This document shows, piece by piece, positions 42,578 to 49,571 of a DNA stretch of 64,000 nucleotides. The position numbers were made by a program, and so were the translations under genes. The DNA comes from Microbacterium lacus. Its GTDB lineage: Bacteria > Actinomycetota > Actinomycetes > Actinomycetales > Microbacteriaceae. The notes below the pieces were generated by a model. That model searched no databases and had not been told where the DNA came from. It saw only the letters and a program-made list of their open reading frames with translations. Where the stretch lies: NCBI RefSeq assembly GCF_002812805.1, contig NZ_NMUM01000004.1, positions 1 through 64,000 of the forward strand, written 5' to 3'. Each line of letters begins with the position of its first letter. Position 1 is the stretch's first letter.

Positions 42578-42648
42578 GAGAACAGGAGATTCGGCGAGAA
42601 CAGGACAAAATCAGCCCATCCGTCCTGTTTCGGACGGATCTCCTGTTT
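42578..42648. repeat. nested palindrome between pilB and pilC
   Basis: Outer arms aacaggagat (42581-42590) / atctcctgtt (42638-42647) enclose inner arms aacaggac (42599-42606) / gtcctgtt (42622-42629). It starts 7 bp after the pilB stop and ends 5 bp before the pilC stop, so it fills the convergent gap and probably ends both transcripts. Confidence 0.75.
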
Positions 42649-42652
42649 TCGA

Positions 42653-43891
42653 TCAGGCGGTCTGGCTGAGCTCGCCGTACAGCGAGAAGATCGGCAGGTA
42701 GAGCGAAATCACCATTCCGCCGATCAAAATGCCGATGCCGACGATCAGCACGGGTTCGATCGTCGCCGTGAGCTGATCGGTAGCCGTCTCGACCTCGTTC
42801 TCGTAGAGGTCGGCGATGCTTGAGAGCATCTCGGACAGGGTGCCCGACTCCTCCCCGACCGACACCATCTGCGCCACCATCGACGGGAACACCGCGGCCT
42901 TCGCGAGGGGCGCCGCGAACGAGCGTCCCTGCCGGATCGAGTCCTGGATGTCGTGGACGGCCTGCTCGATCACGATGTTGTTCGAGGCCTGCCCGACGAT
43001 CGACAGCGCCTGGACGAGCGGAACCCCCGCCTGCAGCATCATCGCGAGGTTGCGTGTGAAGCGGGCCACGGCGATCTTGGTCGCCAGAGGGCCGAACACC
43101 GGCAGTCTCAGCTTCAGCGGATCGATGAAGCGACGGACGCGGTCGGTTCGGCGGTTGCGTGTCCACCACACCCACCCGGCGAGCGCGAGCACGACTAGCA
43201 GCGGAAGGATCCACATCATGTTGTGCGAGAGCGTGACGAGGATCTGTGTCGGCAGCGGCAGGGCCGAACCGATCCCCGTGAACATGCTCTCGAAGATCGG
43301 GACGATGAACGTCACCATCACCAGAACACCGAGGACCGCGATGACGAGCACGACGAGCGGGTAGGTCGTGGCCGTCCGGATCTTGTTCTGCAGCTCGGCC
43401 TCTTTGCCGTAGGTCTCGGCGATCGAGGTGAGCGCCTGACCGAGGAATCCGCCCGTCTCGCCGACGCGCACGAGGCTCACCATCAGGGGCGGGAAGACAT
43501 CCGGATGCCTCGCCAGAGCGATCGAGAGCGACGCACCGGACTCGACGTCGGCGTGCACCGCGATGAGGGCACTCTGCAACTGCTTGCCCTCGGTCTGCTC
43601 GATCAGGATGCCGAGCGTTCGCATGAGCGGCAGGCCCGCGTTGATGAGGCCGGCCATCTGTTTCGCCATCACGGCGAGCTCCGCCACCTTCACCCGTTTG
43701 CGCATGCCGGGCAGCGAGACATCCCGGTTCAGCCCGGTCTTCGACACGGGAACGACCGAGACGGGTGTTAGTCCCTGCACACGCAGCTTTGAGACGACGG
43801 CGTTCTCGCTCACGGCCTCGAGCGTGCCCTTGACGATCGCACCGCCGGAGTTGTCGACGGCCCGATAGCTGTATTCCTGGAGCAGTGCCAT
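42653..43891 (-). CDS. pilC: PilC, pilus platform membrane protein
   Basis: 412-aa inner membrane platform (GspF family) with two T2SF domains, each with a cytoplasmic helical bundle (LPLMRTLGILIEQTEGKQLQ and VPLVQALSIVGQASNN) followed by membrane segments, ending in a C-terminal pair of hydrophobic helices. It couples PilB/PilT to pilin insertion. Start ATG 43891 has GGGGGAAC 4 nt upstream; the extra 11 residues of the longer frame overlap pilT. It lies 1 nt after the pilT stop and is the last gene of the pilA operon. Confidence 0.95.
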   Translation of the reverse strand: MALLQEYSYRAVDNSGGAIVKGTLEAVSENAVVSKLRVQGLTPVSVVPVSKTGLNRDVSLPGMRKRVKVAELAVMAKQMAGLINAGLPLMRTLGILIEQTEGKQLQSALIAVHADVESGASLSIALARHPDVFPPLMVSLVRVGETGGFLGQALTSIAETYGKEAELQNKIRTATTYPLVVLVIAVLGVLVMVTFIVPIFESMFTGIGSALPLPTQILVTLSHNMMWILPLLVVLALAGWVWWTRNRRTDRVRRFIDPLKLRLPVFGPLATKIAVARFTRNLAMMLQAGVPLVQALSIVGQASNNIVIEQAVHDIQDSIRQGRSFAAPLAKAAVFPSMVAQMVSVGEESGTLSEMLSSIADLYENEVETATDQLTATIEPVLIVGIGILIGGMVISLYLPIFSLYGELSQTA

Positions 43892-43892
43892 G

Positions 43893-45035
43893 TCAGTTCC
43901 CCCATCCGGCCAGGTGACGCTCACCGGCGTGTGTCATCCACGCTTCGGCGTCGAGGTCGCGCGGGCGCACCCGCACCCCGTCGAGACTGTTCGGGTCGGC
44001 GGCATTGGCGCGGGCGATGTTCTCCGCGATTGTGCCCTCTTCGACCAGACGCCGCAGGTCCTGGTCGAACGTGTGCATGCCGAGCGCCGACCCCGATTGC
44101 ATGGCCGAGTAGATCTGCGCCGTCTGGCCCTCGCGGATGAGGTTGGCCACGGCCGGGGTGTTGATGAGCACTTCTGTCGCGATCGTTCGACCCGTGTTCT
44201 GGGCCAGTGGCAGCAGGGTCTGGCTGATGATGCCCTGGAGCGAGTCGCCGAGCTGTGTTCGCACCTGGTCCTGCTGGTGCGAGGGGAAGACGTCGATGAT
44301 GCGATTGATGCTCTTCGCGGCGCTCTGCGTGTGCAGGGTCGACAGGACGAGATGGCCGGTCTCAGCGGCGGAGAGCGCCGTCGAGATCGACACGGCATCG
44401 CGCAGCTCGCCGATCAGGATCACATCCGGATCCTGTCGCAGCACGCGGCGCAGCGCCTCGGCGAACGACGCCGTGTCTGAGCCGATCTCGCGCTGATGGA
44501 TCAGGGCCTTGCGGCTCTCGTGCTGGAACTCGATGGGGTCTTCGATCGTGATCACGTGAGCGGGCAGCGTCCGGTTGATGATGTCGACCATCGCCGTGAG
44601 CGTCGTCGACTTGCCCGACCCCGTCGGTCCCGTGACCAAGACGAGGCCGCGGGGTTTGAGCGCCAGGTCACGAGCGATCGCGGGGGCACCGAGTTCGTCG
44701 AGTGAGAGCACACGTGTGTCGATGAAGCGGAGCGCGGCCGCGACCTCGCCCAGCTGGCGGAACACGTTGACGCGGAAGCGTCCGAGCCCGTCGGATGCAT
44801 AAGAGAGGTCGACCTCGCCGTGCGTCGCGAAGTCCTCGGCGTGCGCCGGCGACATGATTGAGAGCAGGGCACGCTCGACCCACTCGGTCGAGAGCGGATC
44901 GAGGCACCCGGCGATCGGCACGAGATCGCCGTCGACGCGCATGAGGGCCCGCCGCCCCGCGGTCAGGTGCACATCGGATGCTCGTGCCGCCGCGGCGGTC
45001 GCGAGCACGGCATCGAGAGCGGTGGTGTCTCGCAT
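43893..45035 (-). CDS. pilT: PilT, pilus retraction ATPase
   Basis: 380-aa retraction motor. Walker A GPTGSGKSTT, Asp box TIEDPIEFQH, Walker B DPDVILIGELRD and His box GHLVLSTLHTQSAAK, followed by the C-terminal LLPLAQNTGRTIATEVLINTP segment. No zinc tetracysteine, which separates it from pilB. Its presence implies that the pilus can retract (twitching or DNA uptake). ATG 45035 lies 8 bp after the pilO stop. Confidence 0.93.
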   Translation of the reverse strand: MRDTTALDAVLATAAAARASDVHLTAGRRALMRVDGDLVPIAGCLDPLSTEWVERALLSIMSPAHAEDFATHGEVDLSYASDGLGRFRVNVFRQLGEVAAALRFIDTRVLSLDELGAPAIARDLALKPRGLVLVTGPTGSGKSTTLTAMVDIINRTLPAHVITIEDPIEFQHESRKALIHQREIGSDTASFAEALRRVLRQDPDVILIGELRDAVSISTALSAAETGHLVLSTLHTQSAAKSINRIIDVFPSHQQDQVRTQLGDSLQGIISQTLLPLAQNTGRTIATEVLINTPAVANLIREGQTAQIYSAMQSGSALGMHTFDQDLRRLVEEGTIAENIARANAADPNSLDGVRVRPRDLDAEAWMTHAGERHLAGWGN

Positions 45036-45043
45036 GACGGGCC

Positions 45044-45739
45044 TCAGTTCTCGGTGCGGACGAACGCGGTGGCGTTGACCGTCAGGTCGTAGGCGGTGGT
45101 GTTCGGGCTGAGTGTCGAGTGCACGATCGAGACCAAGCGGTTGCCGTCGCCGAGTGCGTCGATGAACAGCTGTGCCTGCGCCGGGCTCGGGGAGATGAGC
45201 GTGACGGTGAAGCCGATCTGGACCTTCGGCTCGGTGGGTGGGGTGGCGCCATCCGTCACTGAGCCATCCGTCGGTGTTTCGTCGGTAGTGGCGTCGCCTG
45301 TTTCGGTGGCGCCATCCGTCACGGCCGGGTCGGATGAATCGGAGGCCCCATCGGTGAACACGAGGGAGTCGGATGTGAGCGCAGCACGCGGCGTCCACGC
45401 CGTGGTGTCGCCGATCGACGCGGTGACGATGCTGACGCCCGCGGTGTTGGCGGCCGTGGCGACGATCTCGAAGATGTCGTCGAGGTGCGGCTCGGCAGGG
45501 ATTTCGCGTTGGAGTTCGGCGACGGATGCCTCGATCTCGGCGAGGTCCGCCTCGCTCTCACGGAGACCGGCGATCTGCGTCTCGTAGCCCAGGTTCGTCT
45601 GGGCCACCATGTCGGCGTCGGTCGTCGTCGCCGACGCCTGACCGGCGAGGGGCAGCGCGATGAGAAAGACTCCCGCCGCGAGAATGCCGACGGCGAGCAC
45701 CGCCCCGATCAGGGTGACGAACTGCTTCGAGATGTTCAT
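45044..45739 (-). CDS. pilO: PilO-like alignment-complex protein
   Basis: 231-aa bitopic protein: short cytoplasmic tail, one membrane helix (about 8-32), a coiled-coil segment (about 50-78, LRESEADLAEIEASVAELQ) and a C-terminal ferredoxin-like region (VQIGFTVTLISPSPAQAQLFIDAL). A Thr/Asp-rich low-complexity loop (about 130-172, TDGATETGDATTDETP) is inserted in the middle and is unusual. The identification rests on topology and position directly after pilN, with which it shares an ATGA overlap. Confidence 0.82.
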   Translation of the reverse strand: MNISKQFVTLIGAVLAVGILAAGVFLIALPLAGQASATTTDADMVAQTNLGYETQIAGLRESEADLAEIEASVAELQREIPAEPHLDDIFEIVATAANTAGVSIVTASIGDTTAWTPRAALTSDSLVFTDGASDSSDPAVTDGATETGDATTDETPTDGSVTDGATPPTEPKVQIGFTVTLISPSPAQAQLFIDALGDGNRLVSIVHSTLSPNTTAYDLTVNATAFVRTEN

Positions 45740-46425
45740 CCGAGCGCCTCCTCGGCGAACGCGCCCGTGTAGAGCGTCTGATCGAACGCCGCGCGCAGGC
45801 GGTAGATGTAGATCCGCTGGTCACCGCCACCGATGAGCTCCGAGGTCACCTCGAGCGGGTCCATCAGTGCCACCCCCGGCAGCTCACGGAGCGACCGGAC
45901 GGTCGGGGCGATGTCGATCGGCGTGGAGCTGCGCAGCTCGAGTGTCCCACCGAGCGCCAGCTCGGCCTCGGGGTCATCGGCTGTCGGGGCGGCGCCGGCC
46001 GTCAGATCGAACCCGGTCACGGCAACTCCGGCGGGCAGAGCGGCAGACAGATCGGAGAAGAGCGTCGTCCACGAGACATCCGACACCATCGCGTCGGCGC
46101 GGAATCCCTCGAGGTCGGTGCGGAGCGACAGTGCCCGGCTGACGTCGGACAGGCTCGCGAGTTCGGTGAGGAGTTCGCTCGAGCGCAGCTGGTCGGCGGC
46201 CAGACGCTGCTCGGCGCTCCACTTGAGCCAGAAGGCTCCGGCCGAGGCAATGGCGACGACGGCGATGACGGCCAACAGGCCGACCGCCCACCGACGAACG
46301 AGGACATCGCGCTCGCGGCGCTGCGACTCGGCTCGCGGGAGCAGATTGACACGCGGCACGATGATCGATGGCGCGGGTGGGCTAGCGGGTAGTGAGCGCT
46401 GCAACGGCTCAGTGTGTGCCATCAT
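45736..46425 (-). CDS. pilN: PilN-like alignment-complex protein
   Basis: 229-aa bitopic protein. The cytoplasmic N-terminus carries VPRVNLLPRAE, the PilN motif that docks into PilM (residues about 22-32), then one membrane helix (about 46-66), a coiled coil and a periplasm-equivalent domain. AAGGAAGGGG precedes two consecutive ATG codons (46425 and 46422). pilM, the partner, is in the other operon. The gene lies 34 bp after pilD. Confidence 0.85.
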   Translation of the reverse strand: MMAHTEPLQRSLPASPPAPSIIVPRVNLLPRAESQRRERDVLVRRWAVGLLAVIAVVAIASAGAFWLKWSAEQRLAADQLRSSELLTELASLSDVSRALSLRTDLEGFRADAMVSDVSWTTLFSDLSAALPAGVAVTGFDLTAGAAPTADDPEAELALGGTLELRSSTPIDIAPTVRSLRELPGVALMDPLEVTSELIGGGDQRIYIYRLRAAFDQTLYTGAFAEEALG

Positions 46426-46459
46426 CCGCCCCTTCCTTTTCTGTATCGATCGTCGACGC

Positions 46460-47323
46460 TCAGGCGCCGACGAGAAGTCCCAGGTACCAGCGGGCGATGG
46501 GCTCGCCCGCGATGATTCCGACCCAAGCGCCGACGAGCATCCAGGGCCCGAACGGGATGGCGGTGCGTCGTCCGGCACGCCGGGCGAGCAGGAGAGCCAC
46601 GCCGAAGATGCCGCCGAGGACGAACGCGGCGAACGCTCCGACCACGACGCTGCCCCAGCCGAGCCATCCGAGCTGGATGCCGATCAGTCCGGCGAGCTTG
46701 ACGTCGCCCCCGCCCATCCCGTCGGGGCGGATCGCCCGCAGGATGGCGTAGAAGGCGAACAGCGCCGCCATGGCCAGGATCGATCGCAGGAGAGCGGACC
46801 AGTCGGCGCCGAGGATGCAGGCCAGAGCGAGCACCACGAGCGACACGACGTAGCTCGGCAGCACGATCACGTTCGGCAGGCGCCGCGTGTCGAGATCGAT
46901 GAGCGAGAGCACGACGCTGACAGCGGCGAAGTAGAGGAAGGCGAGCGCGACGACGACCGTGGCCGCCGTGCTCGTGGAGCCCTCGGACGTGGAGAGGTAG
47001 CCGGTTGCGAAGAACCACGCGACGCCCGCGAAGATCGCGCCTGTTGTGGCCTCGACCACGGGATACCGCGGCGAGATCTTTGCCGAACAAGAGGCGCAGG
47101 CGCCCCGCAGGCCGACCCACGACAGGACCGGCACGTTCTGCCAGGGCCGCACGGGTGCATCACAGTTCGGGCAGCGGCTCTCGCGCGTCAGCGGAATGCC
47201 CGCGGGCACCCGGTAGACGACGACGTTCAGGAACGAACCGATGACGAGACCGAATACACCCGCGAAGGCGACGATCAGGCCGAGCGCGGCCGGTGTGAGC
47301 GCCGTCTGTGCGAACGCGGTCAC
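46460..47323 (-). CDS. pilD: PilD, prepilin leader peptidase/methyltransferase
   Basis: 287-aa polytopic aspartic protease that cleaves type IV prepilins after Gly and methylates the new N-terminus. N-terminal catalytic loop with tetracysteine CPNCDAPVRPWQN ... CASCSAKIS, then the two active-site aspartates in SLIDLDTRRLPN and GMGGGDVKLAG. Substrates in this locus are PilA and the PilV/PilW/PilX-like proteins. Second gene of the pilA operon, 123 bp after pilA with a hairpin between. Confidence 0.95.
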   Translation of the reverse strand: MTAFAQTALTPAALGLIVAFAGVFGLVIGSFLNVVVYRVPAGIPLTRESRCPNCDAPVRPWQNVPVLSWVGLRGACASCSAKISPRYPVVEATTGAIFAGVAWFFATGYLSTSEGSTSTAATVVVALAFLYFAAVSVVLSLIDLDTRRLPNVIVLPSYVVSLVVLALACILGADWSALLRSILAMAALFAFYAILRAIRPDGMGGGDVKLAGLIGIQLGWLGWGSVVVGAFAAFVLGGIFGVALLLARRAGRRTAIPFGPWMLVGAWVGIIAGEPIARWYLGLLVGA

Positions 47324-47395
47324 GATGCGTCACGCGAGGCGCGAACGCCTGCAGAAGTAGAACGAGGCATGTCCCCCCACATCCTCGAAGTGGTA

Positions 47396-47430
47396 GGGGG
47401 TGCGGCGCGTCCGTGACGCCCCGCACCCCC
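47396..47430 (-). terminator. hairpin between pilA and pilD
   Basis: GGGGGTGCGG (47396-47405) pairs perfectly with CCGCACCCCC (47421-47430), 16 bp past the pilA stop, without a T-tract. It probably acts as a partial terminator or mRNA stabiliser, so that the major pilin is made in excess over pilD-pilC. Confidence 0.65.
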
Positions 47431-47446
47431 AATGGCGTCTGGCTGC

Positions 47447-47812
47447 TTAGCAGTCCGGTCCCGAGGTCTGCGTGGTGACGCCGGTCTTCACTGCCTGGAC
47501 GCAGAAGGCGCTGAGCGTCGTGCCCGACTTCAGCGAGACAGTCACGCCATCGGTGTTCAGGCTGTCGAAGTCCGGGCTGGCACCGTTCGCGAACGCGGCA
47601 GCTGCGACGGAAGCACCGTTCGCCGCGGAAGCCTTGAGGGCGTTCGTTTCGGCCGTCGCCTGGATGCTGATGAACGTCGGGATGGCGATCGCGGCGAGGA
47701 TGCCGAGGATCACGACGACGATGATGAGTTCGATGAGCGAGAACCCCTTCTCGCCGTTCTCTTCGCGACGCTCACGCTCGGCACGAATGTAGTTCTGGAC
47801 GGTTGCACGCAT
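47447..47812 (-). CDS. pilA: PilA, major type IV pilin
   Basis: 121-aa prepilin. ATG 47812 is set by GGGGAG 7 nt upstream; a TTG five codons earlier overlaps that site. A 23-residue charged leader ends EKG, cut before FSLIEL, with the usual Glu at mature position 5 (E28) and the hydrophobic helix IIVVVILGILAAIAIPTF. The mature protein is about 98 residues, small for a pilin. Two Cys near the C-terminus (FCVQAV and GPDC) could close a terminal disulfide loop. First gene of the operon, behind an ATGAGA-N4-TCTCAT promoter with a leader of about 120 nt. Confidence 0.93.
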   Translation of the reverse strand: MRATVQNYIRAERERREENGEKGFSLIELIIVVVILGILAAIAIPTFISIQATAETNALKASAANGASVAAAAFANGASPDFDSLNTDGVTVSLKSGTTLSAFCVQAVKTGVTTQTSGPDC

Positions 47813-47939
47813 GTTGATTCTCCCCAATGAATGTGATTTGTGATGGGCCCGGTCGAGGCGGGCGGTCCCTCCGTCAGGTCCCTGCCCGCCCCGGCCTCAT
47901 TTGGCGAATGCAACTGAATGCATCCATCCCCCGTTCAGA

Positions 47940-47969
47940 ATCATGAGGGAACTCTCATATGCGTGTCAA
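47940..47969 (-). promoter_or_regulatory. pilA promoter with overlapping operator palindrome
   Basis: Minus strand: -35 TTGACA (47969-47964), 18-bp spacer, -10 CATGAT (47945-47940). The spacer and -10 contain the palindrome ATGAGA-GTTC-CCTCAT (47958-47943, one mismatch). Flanking bases through CTGAACGGGG match the minor-pilin promoter at 52409-52438 with the same internal spacing. Confidence 0.75.
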
Positions 47970-47995
47970 GCGAAGAGCGTCGATCTGTGGATAAG

Positions 47996-48240
47996 CATTG
48001 GCTCAAGAACGGCTCAACACCCTCAAGATCCGCTCAAGTACGCACACGAAAAGCCATACCCAACACCGCTAAATACCTGATAAATGCCACTAATCAGTGC
48101 GCCAAGCAATTCATCATATTCACGAGAATATGGCTTCGGCGCCACCCGAAATGAACATGAGAATCCGCAGACTCACTCACGCGAACACCGCCAAATGAGA
48201 CTCATCTCATTCTTAAAATGAGAACGCGCTCATCTCATGC
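47996..48240. promoter_or_regulatory. AT-rich regulatory block upstream of pilA
   Basis: This stretch is markedly more AT-rich than the rest of the window and has no credible gene. Toward pilA it carries four TTGAG repeats (ctcaa on the plus strand at 48002, 48013, 48022 and 48033; spacing 11, 9, 11 bp). Further out are palindromes CACT-AATC-AGTG (48088-48099) and CATATTC-ACGA-GAATATG (48115-48132). At the far end are a perfect ATGAGA-N4-TCTCAT (48195-48210) and a wider ATGAGA-N9-TCTCAT (48218-48238). Confidence 0.65.
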
Positions 48241-48246
48241 AGGAAT

Positions 48247-48284
48247 CCGCCCCCGGGAATCGACGTATCGAAACCCGGGGGCGG
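48247..48284 (-). terminator. hairpin after the pilM operon
   Basis: CCGCCCCCGGG (48247-48257) and CCCGGGGGCGG (48274-48284) form a perfect 11-bp GC stem with a 16-nt loop, 62 bp beyond the stop of the 38-codon ORF. No T-tract follows, but position and strength suggest the 3' end of the minor-pilin/pilM operon. Confidence 0.65.
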
Positions 48285-48346
48285 CCATTCGGTCACTTGC
48301 AGACAAGGGGGGTGGGGGGATGTCCGGGCGACCGAATTCTTTTCTC

Positions 48347-48463
48347 TCAGCCCATCGCGCGAACGACGAGCGGAACAACCACCGTGATGCCGGCGGCGAG
48401 CGCAACGGCGACGATCATGATGATCCCCGCGCGCCGCGTGAACTTATGGGGGAACGTCCTCAT
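48347..48463 (-). CDS. 38-aa single-pass membrane microprotein after pilM
   Basis: An ORF of 38 codons whose ATG overlaps the pilM stop (ATGA) with GGAGG 4 nt upstream, the same coupling seen between the other pilus genes. The peptide has a basic N-terminus (MRTFPHKFTRR) followed by one hydrophobic span (AGIIMIVAVALAAGITVVVP in the middle) and a short basic end. Such overlap plus a ribosome site makes translation likely. No family recognised; it may be a small inner-membrane partner of the PilM/N/O complex. The function is not known. Confidence 0.65.
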   Translation of the reverse strand: MRTFPHKFTRRAGIIMIVAVALAAGITVVVPLVVRAMG

Positions 48464-49494
48464 GCAGCCTCCGCGCCGAGGACGAGGCCGAGCGTGCTCA
48501 CGAAGTCGCGACCCGCGTCACCCTCCGGCAGATGCACGAGCTCGGAGGTGATCACGTCTCCAGCCGAGACGAGCACGACATCGACGTCGAGCGCGGTGTC
48601 GAGCGCGTCGATGACGCCCTCAGACGCCGCACCGGCGCCGCTGAGCAGCACACGGTCGACGGCGGGCGCATCGGCACGACCCGCGTGAAAAGACAGGGTG
48701 CTGCGCACACGAGCGGCAAGGTCCGCGGCGGCGAGGGGAATCGGAGGGTGCGGGTGCCCATCCGATCCGGCACCCAGGCGCACGCGTGCGCCCGCGGGAA
48801 CCGTCTCGAGCATCTCGGCGAGAGCGGCGTCCACATCGGCGCCCTCTTCGCGGCTCATGCTGGCCGCGGTCGGCAGGTCGATGGGCAGGATGCGGACGAA
48901 CAGCGGTACTCCGTCGCGGACGATCACGACGTAGCTCGTGTGGTCACCGACGTGGACCATGGCGACGGTCTCACCCGGCGCCGCGAAGGATCCCGCGGCT
49001 CGAGCCAATCCGAACGGCGCGAAATCGACAGCATCCGCACGCAGCTTCGCCTTTTCGAGCGTCTTCAGAAGAACCTCGACCGTCTCGGAGACGGCGGCGA
49101 CGAGCAACCCGCTGACCTGTCCGTCCACCTCGGCGATGGGCAGGAAGTCGAGCACGGCCTGCTCGGCCGGAACGGGCAACAGATCCTGCACCTGGAACGG
49201 CAAGGACTGCTTCAGCAGATCCGGGCGCAGGGCCTGCGTCGTGAACTCGCGCACGAGCACGCGCCGGCTGCCGATACCCAGCACCACGCGGCGGCTCTGG
49301 AAGCCCGCGCGCGTCCACAGTTGGCGCAAGGCCAGGGCCACCGCATCCGGATCGAGCACTTCGGAATCCTTCGCGGCGCCCGCGGGCAGCGCGACCTCGC
49401 CGCTCGCGACGAGCACCGGACGGCGCCCCGCGGTCACCTCGACCGCGCGAACGCTCTCTTCCGTGATTTCCAACCCGATGACTGTCTTCGCCAT
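48460..49494 (-). CDS. pilM: PilM, actin-like pilus assembly protein
   Basis: 344-aa cytoplasmic protein of the PilM/FtsA fold. N-terminal phosphate motif VIGLEITEESVRAVEV, the conserved LLKQSLPFQVQDLLPVP region that binds PilN, VHVGDHTSYVVIV (second phosphate loop) and LLSGAGAASEGV (adenosine loop). It binds the N-terminal tail of PilN, which is encoded in the other operon. Fourth gene after pilV-pilW-pilX, 77 bp downstream of pilX. Confidence 0.92.
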   Translation of the reverse strand: MAKTVIGLEITEESVRAVEVTAGRRPVLVASGEVALPAGAAKDSEVLDPDAVALALRQLWTRAGFQSRRVVLGIGSRRVLVREFTTQALRPDLLKQSLPFQVQDLLPVPAEQAVLDFLPIAEVDGQVSGLLVAAVSETVEVLLKTLEKAKLRADAVDFAPFGLARAAGSFAAPGETVAMVHVGDHTSYVVIVRDGVPLFVRILPIDLPTAASMSREEGADVDAALAEMLETVPAGARVRLGAGSDGHPHPPIPLAAADLAARVRSTLSFHAGRADAPAVDRVLLSGAGAASEGVIDALDTALDVDVVLVSAGDVITSELVHLPEGDAGRDFVSTLGLVLGAEAA

Positions 49495-49571
49495 GATTAC
49501 TCCCCCAGATCACTTTCTCTTCGTCCGACGACCCCCATCGCCGGTGCGCCGTGTGGCGCCGTTCTCATCCG

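Noticed and set aside
47918..48154. 78-codon plus-strand frame in the pilA upstream region
   Set aside because: No ribosome site, unusual composition due to the AT-rich DNA, and it overlaps the pilA promoter and TTGAG repeats.
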